6,044 nt of DNA from Synergistaceae bacterium (GTDB lineage Bacteria > Synergistota > Synergistia > Synergistales > Aminobacteriaceae): contig JAFSLR010000126.1 of NCBI GenBank assembly GCA_017448375.1, positions 1 to 6,044 on the forward strand, written 5' to 3'. The translations under genes and the position numbers were made by a program. Numbering within the stretch: the first letter of the stretch is position 1; each line of letters opens with the position of its first letter. Shown in pieces: positions 1 through 5,745 of the stretch. The notes beneath the pieces are model-generated. The model ran no database searches, was not told the DNA's origin, and was given only the letters and a program-made list of their open reading frames with translations.

Positions 1-197
1 AGGTTGACGGAAATTCTGCCCTTGAGATTCAGTCCCAATGACTTCAGGGCAGACCTTACGCGCTCCTTTGACTCTCTTACGGCTGTATCAGGCATTCCGA
101 CAATGTTCACCGCAAAAAGCCCCCCGGCAATTTCTACTTCTACTTCAACCGGGATTGCCTCCATTCCCCTTAACGTTACGCCGGGTATACCGCTCAT
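1..197 (-). CDS. comM: ComM/YifB-family Mg-chelatase-like AAA+ ATPase, N-terminal fragment
   Basis: Only the first 65 codons are present; the gene runs off the left edge. The visible protein starts MSGIPGVTLRGMEAIPVEVE and continues with the family's N-terminal signature GLFAVNIVGMPDTAVRESK, then ERVRSAL and a hydrophobic strand ending SVNL. This is the small N-terminal domain that precedes the AAA+ motor in ComM/YifB proteins. Known family role: ComM is a hexameric helicase that promotes branch migration during natural transformation, and the family is widespread in non-competent bacteria too. The ATG overlaps the stop of the DedA gene as ATGA, with AGGAGAAGG upstream inside dedA, so it is probably translated by coupling from the glpX-dedA mRNA. 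Walker and sensor motifs lie outside the window, so activity cannot be judged. Confidence 0.88.
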   Translation of the reverse strand, partial: MSGIPGVTLRGMEAIPVEVEVEIAGGLFAVNIVGMPDTAVRESKERVRSALKSLGLNLKGRISVN

Positions 198-805
198 GAT
201 TTGCGCCTTCTCCTGATGTAGAGAATATATCCTCCTGCAATCAGCACAGCGAGTCCGACACATGCAAGCGTTATGACATGCAGATATTCTTTCAGCAAGT
301 CTTGATGTTCACCGAGAAGATAGCCCGCGAAAGTCAGCACTATAACCCACGCGCCTGCCCCGATTGTCGTGAAGAGCATAAATGTTTTCATCGGCATACG
401 AGCAATCCCGGCAGGAAGTGAGATATACTGACGGATTACAGGCAGCAATCTTCCTACGAGCGTGCTTACATGGCCGTGTTTCTGAAAAAATTTGTCGGCT
501 TTGTCGATTGATTCCTCTGAGATGAAGAAATATTTTCCGTACTTCAGCAATAACGGCCGCCCTAACTTCACCGCAAGCCAGTAATTGAACAGCGCGCCCA
601 ATAGACTCCCGGCAATACCTGCAAGAATTACGAGGGGCAGAGACATTTCACCTTTCCACGCGAGATAACCCGCAGGAGGCATGACAACTTCACTGGGAAA
701 AGGGAAAAACGACGATTCAAGAAACATTAATGATACTATGCCTGTATAGCCCATTCTGCCGATGGTGTCAACAAGCCATGCAGTGAGCGCGCTAAGTATG
801 TGCAT
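194..805 (-). CDS. DedA family (VTT/SNARE-associated domain) inner-membrane protein
   Basis: This is a 203-residue polytopic membrane protein of the usual DedA length. Seen in sequence: the re-entrant acidic motif ESSFFPFPSEVVMPPAGYLA at residues 30-49 with E30 and E39, a second hydrophobic region with GSLLGALFNYWLAVKLGR around 66-83, and the paired-arginine motif GRLLPVIRQYISLPAG at 118-133 (R119, R125). Two C-terminal membrane helices follow (about 141-164 and 174-197), ending in a positive tail RRRRKS. Family knowledge: DedA proteins are proton-coupled membrane proteins, and some members (e.g. B. subtilis UptA) return undecaprenyl phosphate across the membrane for peptidoglycan synthesis. 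That role is plausible here but not shown by sequence alone. The start shares one base with the glpX stop (TGATG), with AGAGGAG 11 nt upstream. The stop overlaps the comM start. Confidence 0.9.
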   Translation of the reverse strand: MHILSALTAWLVDTIGRMGYTGIVSLMFLESSFFPFPSEVVMPPAGYLAWKGEMSLPLVILAGIAGSLLGALFNYWLAVKLGRPLLLKYGKYFFISEESIDKADKFFQKHGHVSTLVGRLLPVIRQYISLPAGIARMPMKTFMLFTTIGAGAWVIVLTFAGYLLGEHQDLLKEYLHVITLACVGLAVLIAGGYILYIRRRRKS

Positions 806-1827
806 CAGAGTCCAAGCTCCTCTTTTACTGACGGATCATAGGCGATATTCCCGCCCATTTCCTCAAGTTTTTTCTGTGAATGTGTTGCTGATATGAATCT
901 TATCGTCCCTGAACTGCTCCTCATGCAAAGAGAACTCGTCTCAATATGCGCTCCGTGATAATGAACTCCCCTCAGCAAATCCCCGTCAGAACCACCAGCC
1001 GCCGCAAAGAATACATTATCGCTCTTCACTAGGTCGTCAATCGTAAGAACTGTATCACGGGTTAATCCGCGTTCCTTCGCTCTTGCTTCGTCATCCTCAT
1101 TCCTGAAATAAGGCTGGCACTGCATGTTAGCATCAAGACACTTCATAGCGCACGCAGTGATTACAGCTTCGGGTGAGCCTCCAATCCCCAAAAGAATGTC
1201 TGCTGTCTCATGGCCGGGAAGACTCGTCATTAACGCTCCGGCTACATCTCCATCCCCTATGAGGCGTACCCTTGCGCCCATTTTCCTTACGCGCTGGAGG
1301 ATTTCATTGTTTCGCGGACGGTCAAGCATTACAACTGTTGTCTCTTCAATCTTCTTGCCTTTAGCCTTTGCTACGATTCTTACGTTGAACTCTACAGGGG
1401 CTTGAATGTCAATATATCCGGCTGCTTCCGGGCCTGTAACAATCTTGTTGAGGTAGAAGAGATTATCAGGGCTGAACATTGAGCCTCTCGGAGCTGCTGC
1501 GATAACGCTTATTGCGCCGTCCTGACCCTGAGCCATTAAGCGCGTTCCGTCTATAGGGTCAACTGCTATATCGACTTCAGGGCCTTCACCCGTTCCGACT
1601 TCCTCGCCGTTGAAGAGCATTGGGGCTTCGTCCTTTTCGCCCTCTCCGATAACTACTACGCCCTTCATCGCTACCCCGTGAAGTACGTATCTCATTGCCT
1701 CGACTGCCGCGCGGTCAACCTCGTTTTTGTCGCCGAGTCCGAACCATCGTCCGGAGGCCATGACTGCGGCTTCAGCTGAACGGACGAGTTCCATAGCAAG
1801 ATTTTTGTCCTGTGCGAACAATGCCAT
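805..1827 (-). CDS. glpX: Class II fructose-1,6-bisphosphatase
   Basis: The 340-residue product matches the GlpX family along its whole length. It hydrolyses fructose-1,6-bisphosphate to fructose-6-phosphate plus phosphate in the cytoplasm, a committed gluconeogenic step. Metal and active-site landmarks are intact: GLGDKNEVD (D33), IGEGEKDEAPML (E62/E64), the inositol-phosphatase-type motif DPIDGT at 90-95, GDGDVAGAL at 191-199 and GGSPEAV at 216-222 (E220). The C-terminal substrate region includes the segment SSSGTIRFI. ATG is preceded by AGGGGAGGT about 11 nt upstream. It is the first gene of an operon with dedA and comM, behind a TATAAT promoter. Some GlpX proteins also act on sedoheptulose-1,7-bisphosphate, which cannot be excluded. 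There is no sign of truncation. Confidence 0.96.
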   Translation of the reverse strand: MALFAQDKNLAMELVRSAEAAVMASGRWFGLGDKNEVDRAAVEAMRYVLHGVAMKGVVVIGEGEKDEAPMLFNGEEVGTGEGPEVDIAVDPIDGTRLMAQGQDGAISVIAAAPRGSMFSPDNLFYLNKIVTGPEAAGYIDIQAPVEFNVRIVAKAKGKKIEETTVVMLDRPRNNEILQRVRKMGARVRLIGDGDVAGALMTSLPGHETADILLGIGGSPEAVITACAMKCLDANMQCQPYFRNEDDEARAKERGLTRDTVLTIDDLVKSDNVFFAAAGGSDGDLLRGVHYHGAHIETSSLCMRSSSGTIRFISATHSQKKLEEMGGNIAYDPSVKEELGL

Positions 1828-1879
1828 GATAGAAATTACCTCCCCTGAAAAAATTTTGTGTATGTGATTAATGATTGAG

Positions 1880-1908
1880 ATTATATACTAAGCGCGGATA
1901 TATTTGCA
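1880..1908 (-). promoter_or_regulatory. Putative sigma-70-type promoter of the glpX-dedA-comM operon
   Basis: A perfect TATAAT lies at 1885-1880 read on the minus strand, about 53 nt from the glpX ATG. The best -35 at 17 nt spacing is TGCAAA (1908-1903), a poor match to TTGACA. Transcription would start near 1873, giving a leader of about 45 nt that contains the strong Shine-Dalgarno site. The -35 region abuts the T-run of the upstream terminator, as expected for back-to-back transcription units. Confidence 0.5.
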
Positions 1909-1909
1909 G

Positions 1910-1948
1910 AAAAAAAACAGGACAGGAATCTAAATATCTCCCCTGCCC
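1910..1948 (-). terminator. Rho-independent terminator after the class A PBP gene
   Basis: Read on the minus strand, GGGCAGGGG (1948-1940) pairs with TTCCTGTCC (1928-1920) in nine pairs, including three G·U pairs, around an 11-nt loop. TG and eight T residues (1917-1910) follow. The G·U pairs form only in the minus-strand RNA, so the terminator is directional. It lies about 85 nt past the PBP stop and just ahead of the glpX promoter. Confidence 0.75.
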
Positions 1949-1974
1949 CGTGAAAATCTTTCGTGAAAATCTTT
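1949..1974. repeat. Perfect tandem duplication of a 13-bp unit
   Basis: CGTGAAAATCTTT occurs twice with no spacer, at 1949-1961 and 1962-1974, directly at the foot of the terminator stem in the 3' untranslated region of the PBP gene. It looks like a small slippage duplication; no function is evident. Confidence 0.8.
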
Positions 1975-2033
1975 GATGTTAAAACTTTGCTGTAAAAATA
2001 AAATCTCTCCGCTAAAATTCAAACATACAACGC

Positions 2034-4457
2034 CTAATCTAAACCGTACTGTTTCAGCAGCTGCCTGTAACGCTGTTCAACCTCGCTCAGCTGGGGTTCT
2101 TGACGTTTCGGCGCGGGTGCTGAAGGTCTCGGAACTGCTGCGTTCGTTGTTGGCGCGGTAACCTGCTGGGGAACATGTGCGGTCGGCTCTGACTGCTCTG
2201 AGGATTTCTTCTTCCCTGAAGACTCTCTCGGCTCATCGGAATAACCGCCCCTTGCAAGATACGTATCATCCTGTTCAACGAGGAACAAACGCGGGCCTCT
2301 CGGATCATTATCGGCGGCTCTGTAGCTCCCTCCGTGAACGGGGCATGATGAAGTCGGGCTTCTTCCTTTCGGGAAATATAACGGCACTGATTGACAGCCT
2401 CCCCGCGCAAGATAGCCTGTCGCACGGCATATTGAAACCTTGTCGACTTCTACCCAGTCGGGCGGAGCAGGGAAATTCGCGGGAGTCTCCATCACTTGAG
2501 TCGCATACGTCATAAACTTCTTCCAGACGGGAGCGGCAACAGTTCCTCCGAATGCACGGCGACCCATTGACTTGTGATCATCGCGCCCAACGTAAACAAC
2601 CGTCGTCAAACCCGGTACTCCTCCGCAGAACCATGCGTCAATGAAATCGTTTGACGTTCCTGTTTTGCCGAATGTGTTTATCTTCGGAAGGGCGGCGGGC
2701 TTTCCTGTTCCTGCCCTCACTGCGTCCTGCATCATCGAACGGAGAGCGTAAGCCGTTTCGGGTCTCATGGCCTGAGTCTCTGCTGTCTGCCTCTTCTCTA
2801 AAACATTTCCGTCCCTGTCTCTAATCTCGCGAATCATAAGGGGGACGATTCTTTTTCCGCCGTTGTTGAAACAGTTAAACGCTACGGCCATTTCAAGCGG
2901 TGTCAAACTCGCAGACCCGAGCGCAACCGATAAATCATTGGGTAGATATTTCGTCTCAATACCCATGTTACGCGCCATCTTCACTATTGAGTCAGTGCCG
3001 ATATAAGCCGCGACTCTAACTGCTACGGTGTTGTAGGAACTCGTCAAAGCCCTCTGCAATGTTACCTCCCCCGCGTAGCCTCCGCCGGAATTATGCGGAG
3101 ACCAGCCTTTACCCTTGCTTCCTTTCTGCTTGAAGGTTATCGGGGCATCGAGGAAATGATCGCTGGGCATTACATCTTCTTCCATTGCGGCCGCGTAAAC
3201 TATTGGCTTGAAACTTGAGCCGGGCTGACGGACTGCCTGAGTCGCTCGGTTGAACTTGCTGTCTTTGAAGTCCTTTCCTCCTACGAGTGCTAATACTTCG
3301 CCTGTTTCGGCCTCCAAGCAGACTAACGCTCCCATTACATTTTTGTTGAGACCCTGTATAGCTTCCCTTGCTTTTTCCTGAAGCCGTAAGTCTAGCGTTG
3401 TGTAAATTTCCATTCCTCCGCTGTAGACTTCATCTTTACCGTATTTCGGCAGCAAGTCATTGAAAAGCAAGTGAGATACGAAATAAGGAGCCATATTGTA
3501 TTCTTCAATCTTATTTGAGCGGCTTCGGAACTCTAATTCCTCGTTGTAAGCTGACTGTCTTTGTTCGGGCGTAATCCAGCCTAGAGTCTCCATTCGTCCG
3601 AGAACGTAATTTTGACGGGCTTTAGCGTTGCTTATGCTTGACTGGGGATTGTAACGTCCCGGGTTGGCGATTAATCCCGCGAGTATTGCCGACTGTGCGA
3701 GGTCTAAATCTCTTGCTGACTTGTCGAAATACGTCCTCGCTGCCGTCTCAACACCCCAAGCTCCGCGCCCGAAATTTATCGTGTTAAGGTAGAGTTCCAA
3801 TATTTTGTCTTTCGGGAATAACTTTTCTAGCCTCATTGCGATTATGATTTCTTTTGCCTTACGGGTGATGCTCTTTTCGTGAGTAAGGAATAAGTTTCGC
3901 GCTAACTGCTGTGTGATAGTGCTTGCGCCCTGAACCTTTCCGCCCTCTACAACGTCAGTCCACAATGCACGCATTATCGAGCCTATTCGGATTCCCCCGT
4001 GCTGATAGAACGCTGAGTCTTCCGCAGCAAGTACGGCGCGAATGATGTTTGGGGACATTTCGTGAAGCTCAAGCGGTGTCCTGTTCTCGATGAAGAGTCG
4101 CGCAATGACTTCCCCGTTTCTGTCATACATTATGGAGGGGAGACTGTTACGGGGATTGGCAAGCTCAACCATGCTGGGCAAATCCTCAGAGAGTTTCACG
4201 ACATACCAAGCGACTCCCGCGCTTAAAGCACCTGTTGCGAGTAGTATCACAAGAAGAATCGTCATGAGTATAATCTTCATGATTGAGACATGCTTGCGCT
4301 TTCTGGGAGCTGGAGCCGGTTTTCTCGGGCGCGGAACTTCTTCTTCCTGTAATCTTTTGCGCTGCTTTTGCTGATTCCTGTAATACATTTCGTCGAGGTC
4401 AATGCGGTAATTTGTATTATTTCCACGCGGCCTTTGCGGGTTGTTTCTTTCGTTCAT
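2034..4457 (-). CDS. Bifunctional class A penicillin-binding protein (PBP1A type)
   Basis: The 807-residue protein polymerises and cross-links peptidoglycan outside the inner membrane. A basic, proline-rich cytoplasmic tail (1-58) precedes one membrane anchor (about 59-87). The GT51 glycosyltransferase domain has AAEDSAFYQHGG with catalytic E146, QGASTITQQLARN at 176-188, RKAKEIIIAMRLEK with the second glutamate E203, and the LYLNTINFGRGAWG segment. The transpeptidase domain has S414-x-x-K417 in GSSFKP, SYN at 474-476 and KTGTSNDFIDAWF at 598-610, all intact. A cysteine-bearing module (C677, C688, C705; PTSSCPVHGG), common in this family, follows. The end is a disordered P/Q/S tail and a short helix. 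ATG is preceded by AAAGGGG at 9 nt. The gene lies 38 nt after the cysteine-peptidase-like gene. I withhold a symbol because mrcA, ponA and pbpA naming depends on phylogeny. Confidence 0.95.
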   Translation of the reverse strand: MNERNNPQRPRGNNTNYRIDLDEMYYRNQQKQRKRLQEEEVPRPRKPAPAPRKRKHVSIMKIILMTILLVILLATGALSAGVAWYVVKLSEDLPSMVELANPRNSLPSIMYDRNGEVIARLFIENRTPLELHEMSPNIIRAVLAAEDSAFYQHGGIRIGSIMRALWTDVVEGGKVQGASTITQQLARNLFLTHEKSITRKAKEIIIAMRLEKLFPKDKILELYLNTINFGRGAWGVETAARTYFDKSARDLDLAQSAILAGLIANPGRYNPQSSISNAKARQNYVLGRMETLGWITPEQRQSAYNEELEFRSRSNKIEEYNMAPYFVSHLLFNDLLPKYGKDEVYSGGMEIYTTLDLRLQEKAREAIQGLNKNVMGALVCLEAETGEVLALVGGKDFKDSKFNRATQAVRQPGSSFKPIVYAAAMEEDVMPSDHFLDAPITFKQKGSKGKGWSPHNSGGGYAGEVTLQRALTSSYNTVAVRVAAYIGTDSIVKMARNMGIETKYLPNDLSVALGSASLTPLEMAVAFNCFNNGGKRIVPLMIREIRDRDGNVLEKRQTAETQAMRPETAYALRSMMQDAVRAGTGKPAALPKINTFGKTGTSNDFIDAWFCGGVPGLTTVVYVGRDDHKSMGRRAFGGTVAAPVWKKFMTYATQVMETPANFPAPPDWVEVDKVSICRATGYLARGGCQSVPLYFPKGRSPTSSCPVHGGSYRAADNDPRGPRLFLVEQDDTYLARGGYSDEPRESSGKKKSSEQSEPTAHVPQQVTAPTTNAAVPRPSAPAPKRQEPQLSEVEQRYRQLLKQYGLD

Positions 4458-4489
4458 GCAAAATTACCCCTTTGTTCATGATTATTCAA

Positions 4490-4500
4490 ATAATATCACA
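4490..4500 (-). promoter_or_regulatory. Putative extended -10 promoter of the PBP gene
   Basis: TGTG-A-TATTAT on the minus strand (4500-4490) matches the TRTGn extended -10 pattern with a 5/6 -10 hexamer. It overlaps the TGA of the upstream gene and lies about 33 nt before the PBP ATG. No good -35 is seen. The same 13-base word TGTGATATTATTT recurs in the promoter of the small-protein operon at 6017-6005. The PBP gene may be transcribed from here, from further upstream, or both. Confidence 0.4.
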
Positions 4501-5110
4501 ATGTTCGCTCAATTATCCGTATCATTCCGCCTCTGCGTTCGTAACCAGTCTCGTAAATGTCCTCAAGGCTGAACCATTGATACTCGCCGTAAGTTACCGT
4601 GAGAATGTTTATGCCCGACTCGGACTCGTCATATCCGGCCAAGTTGAACCAGTGCCACTGGAAATCATCGAGCTTTGGATTCTTGTGATGTAACAAAAGG
4701 AACGGTACGGGTAAATTTCTGTCAATCTGATCTGTTACGGCCTTTGAGAAATCGTCATAGCTCACGTTTCCCGAAATGCCTTCGAGGATTAAGCGTTCGT
4801 TTTTCACGGAGGCCATGTAATCGTAGAAGCCGCAAATATATGTTTCGAGGAAATCAATTCCGTGATAGCGTGGTGAAAGATAAGGTTTCATGCTTGAGGC
4901 GAACCTGACGAAATCCGAGCGCGATAATCTTTCGGGGTCATAGGGGTAAAGCGTTCGGTATTCGTTACGGCGTGAGAGAAATATGCAGGTGTCGCAGGCA
5001 GTAACGGCGGCGCAGCCTCCCATGTTCATGTCCCATTCTGGTAGCCAGTCCTGATTACCTCCGGGGGCGTTTTCGATCGTAAAGTAGCCGATAATTTTTC
5101 TGTGTGTCAA
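4496..5110 (-). CDS. Papain/C39-like cysteine-peptidase-fold protein, cytoplasmic, function unknown
   Basis: 204 residues from a TTG start. I chose the TTG at 5110 because AGAAGGTGAT (5127-5118), a near-complete anti-SD complement, sits 7 nt before it. The in-frame GTG at 5122 falls inside that Shine-Dalgarno site and would add four residues. Numbered from the TTG, the motif MGGCAAVTACD places a likely nucleophile C33 at a helix start. HWFNLAGYDE holds a candidate catalytic His at 153, and TYGEYQWFSLEDIYE follows, as in the last strands of C39-like peptidases. C39 and C42 lie close to C33. There is no signal peptide or membrane segment, so it should be cytoplasmic. The order Cys, His, then the YGxYxWFSL strand fits this fold, but the protein could be a catalytically dead relative or a transglutaminase-like enzyme. 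Its position just upstream of the PBP gene suggests co-expression without showing a shared job. Confidence 0.62.
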   Translation of the reverse strand: MTHRKIIGYFTIENAPGGNQDWLPEWDMNMGGCAAVTACDTCIFLSRRNEYRTLYPYDPERLSRSDFVRFASSMKPYLSPRYHGIDFLETYICGFYDYMASVKNERLILEGISGNVSYDDFSKAVTDQIDRNLPVPFLLLHHKNPKLDDFQWHWFNLAGYDESESGINILTVTYGEYQWFSLEDIYETGYERRGGMIRIIERTL

Positions 5111-5117
5111 TTCGTTA

Positions 5118-5127
5118 ATCACCTTCT
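5118..5127 (-). promoter_or_regulatory. Ribosome-binding site that decides the TTG start at 5110
   Basis: AGAAGGTGAT is complementary to most of the 16S rRNA 3' end and has a 7-nt gap to TTG at 5110. The GTG at 5122-5120 is inside this element and has no other ribosome-binding site upstream, so it is unlikely to be the real start. Confidence 0.6.
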
Positions 5128-5188
5128 GTGAAAATTTACGGCTAATATTTTATAGCGTCCGTGAAAAAATAACTCTCTTCATGAATTT

Positions 5189-5217
5189 TTGAGATGAGAA
5201 TTTTTGCCTGTTATTTC
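5189..5217 (+). promoter_or_regulatory. Possible plus-strand promoter of a short terminated transcript
   Basis: TTGAGA (5189-5194, 5/6 to consensus) is followed at 17 nt by TATTTC (5212-5217, 3/6), with a TGn extension at 5209-5211. Transcription would begin near 5224 and end at the terminator by 5368, an RNA of about 145 nt. The -10 is weak, so this is tentative. Confidence 0.25.
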
Positions 5218-5315
5218 ATTTTGAAGACTATGGATTTCTCGAAGCCCTATGACGCGAATCAGGAAGTCGTTGTAGTGCTTGCTGACGGGAAATAGAAGCC
5301 CTCGCAAGCGAGTAG
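5194..5315 (+). pseudogene. Possible remnant of a small plus-strand gene ahead of a terminator
   Basis: From ATG 5194 or ATG 5230 an open frame ends at TAG 5293-5295; from 5230 it encodes 21 residues, MDFSKPYDANQEVVVVLADG then K. No good Shine-Dalgarno site precedes either ATG. Just before the stop, a one-base shift would instead continue as EIEALASE and stop at TAG 5313-5315, only 18 nt before the terminator stem, a normal gene-to-terminator distance. This suggests the 3' end of a plus-strand gene that has lost its front and gained a frameshift. I do not recognise the family. It could equally be a short leader or sRNA, or chance reading of sequence that belongs to the other strand. Confidence 0.28.
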
Positions 5316-5333
5316 AATCCTCCGAATATGACG

Positions 5334-5368
5334 AACTCCCCCGATGATGAGTCAGGGGAGTTTTTTTT
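5334..5368 (+). terminator. Strong rho-independent terminator on the plus strand
   Basis: AACTCCCC (5334-5341) pairs perfectly with GGGGAGTT (5355-5362), and two further pairs can form inside the loop. The 3' side runs straight into eight T residues (5361-5368). In the minus direction no T-run follows the stem, so it ends plus-strand transcripts. No secure plus-strand gene lies upstream. Confidence 0.85.
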
Positions 5369-5438
5369 GCGGCTGATTGTGGTTAGTCTTTTGCCGACTG
5401 TGAATGAGGCTGTATTGTCGCTGATAATTTCTTATATA

Positions 5439-5558
5439 TTACCAACCCAAAACTTCTAATACGGAGCCATCATCAAATTCTACTGTTGTAACGTTTCCGC
5501 TGTCGTAATCTTCTTGGGTGAACTCATATTCAATGCATACTGAGGAATCTTCCATCAT
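5439..5558 (-). CDS. Very small acidic protein, function unknown (third gene of small-protein operon)
   Basis: 39 residues from ATG 5558, or 38 from the adjacent ATG 5555. A near-perfect Shine-Dalgarno AAGGAGGTGA (5571-5562) sits 6 or 9 nt upstream, measured from GGAGG, which strongly supports translation despite the size. The protein (MMEDSSVCIEYEFTQEDYDS at the start, ending VLEVLGW) has 11 Asp/Glu and no Lys, Arg or His, one Cys, no signal peptide and no membrane helix. The alternation in VTTVEFDDGSVLEVLGW suggests a beta hairpin. The start overlaps the stop of the preceding gene as ATGATG, so expression is probably coupled to it. Extreme acidity could suit a partner for a basic protein or surface, or a nucleic-acid mimic. 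That is inference only; I recognise no family. Confidence 0.72.
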   Translation of the reverse strand: MMEDSSVCIEYEFTQEDYDSGNVTTVEFDDGSVLEVLGW

Positions 5559-5740
5559 TTTTCACCTCCTTCTACCTTCTGCAAGCTATCCGATACCAGC
5601 TTGGCCATCATTCCGGGATGCCACATGTGTAACGGGTCTTTGAGCATTTCGATTCTGAGCTGAGGTATTACTTCCGCCACTATTCTCCCCGCAGTTTCTG
5701 CGGATATTGCTTTGGATTTTTCAGCTTTTCTTTCTGACAT
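5555..5740 (-). CDS. Small charged helical protein, function unknown (second gene of small-protein operon)
   Basis: 61 residues with a highly charged N-terminus (MSERKAEKSKAISAETAGRI), a long predicted helix through about residue 35, a break at DPLHMWHPG (35-43) with H38, W40 and H41, then a second amphipathic helix ending VEGGEK. Ten Lys/Arg and nine Asp/Glu make it near neutral. It has no membrane segment, signal peptide or cysteine, so it is probably cytoplasmic. The start lies 5 nt after the stop of the glycine-zipper gene, with GAGGA inside that gene's 3' end. Its last codons (VEGGEK) form the Shine-Dalgarno site of the next gene, which overlaps its stop. The tight packing argues that the three proteins are made together. 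I recognise no family. Confidence 0.7.
   Translation of the reverse strand: MSERKAEKSKAISAETAGRIVAEVIPQLRIEMLKDPLHMWHPGMMAKLVSDSLQKVEGGEK
5562..5571 (-). promoter_or_regulatory. Near-perfect Shine-Dalgarno site for the 38/39-residue acidic protein
   Basis: AAGGAGGTGA is embedded in the last codons of the 61-residue gene and sits at good spacing from both ATGs of the ATGATG junction. This is the main evidence that the tiny downstream frame is a real gene. Confidence 0.8.
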
Positions 5741-5745
5741 TGCGC

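Larger units (their letters stand above)
5123..5438. other. Gene-poor interval with a plus-strand terminator and competing open frames
   Basis: No secure gene lies here. On the minus strand TATAAA (5154-5149) could be a -10 for the cysteine-peptidase-like gene, with no clear -35. On the plus strand a possible promoter (5189-5217), a short open frame and a strong terminator make one candidate transcript. On the minus strand a stop-to-stop frame of 67 codons (5431-5228) lacks a usable start. An overlapping 42-codon frame (5307-5179) starts with TTG, 11 nt after GGAGG. An 8-bp palindrome TTCATGAA (5178-5185) and a small inverted repeat CTCG/CGAG (5301-5312) are also present. The interval looks like decayed gene sequence or a dispersed intergenic element. 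Confidence 0.5.

Noticed and set aside
1828..1909. Riboswitch in the glpX leader
   Set aside because: The leader from the likely start is only about 45 nt, with no structured aptamer visible.
2087..2515. 112-codon frames on both strands inside the C-terminal part of the PBP gene
   Set aside because: Both are out of frame with an intact PBP whose family motifs continue through this region; they reflect the compositional bias of the P/Q/S tail.
4283..4693. 136-codon plus-strand open frame spanning the PBP start and the end of the cysteine-peptidase gene
   Set aside because: It lies opposite two well-supported minus-strand genes, has no Shine-Dalgarno site and shows no recognisable domain; it is an antisense shadow.
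5120..5122. GTG at 5122 as start of the cysteine-peptidase-like gene
   Set aside because: It lies inside the Shine-Dalgarno element that is correctly placed for the TTG at 5110, and has no ribosome-binding site of its own.
5179..5431. Variable or template repeat of a diversity-generating retroelement
   Set aside because: The SUMF-like resemblance is loose, no reverse transcriptase or matching second repeat is in the window, and AAY codons are not enriched.
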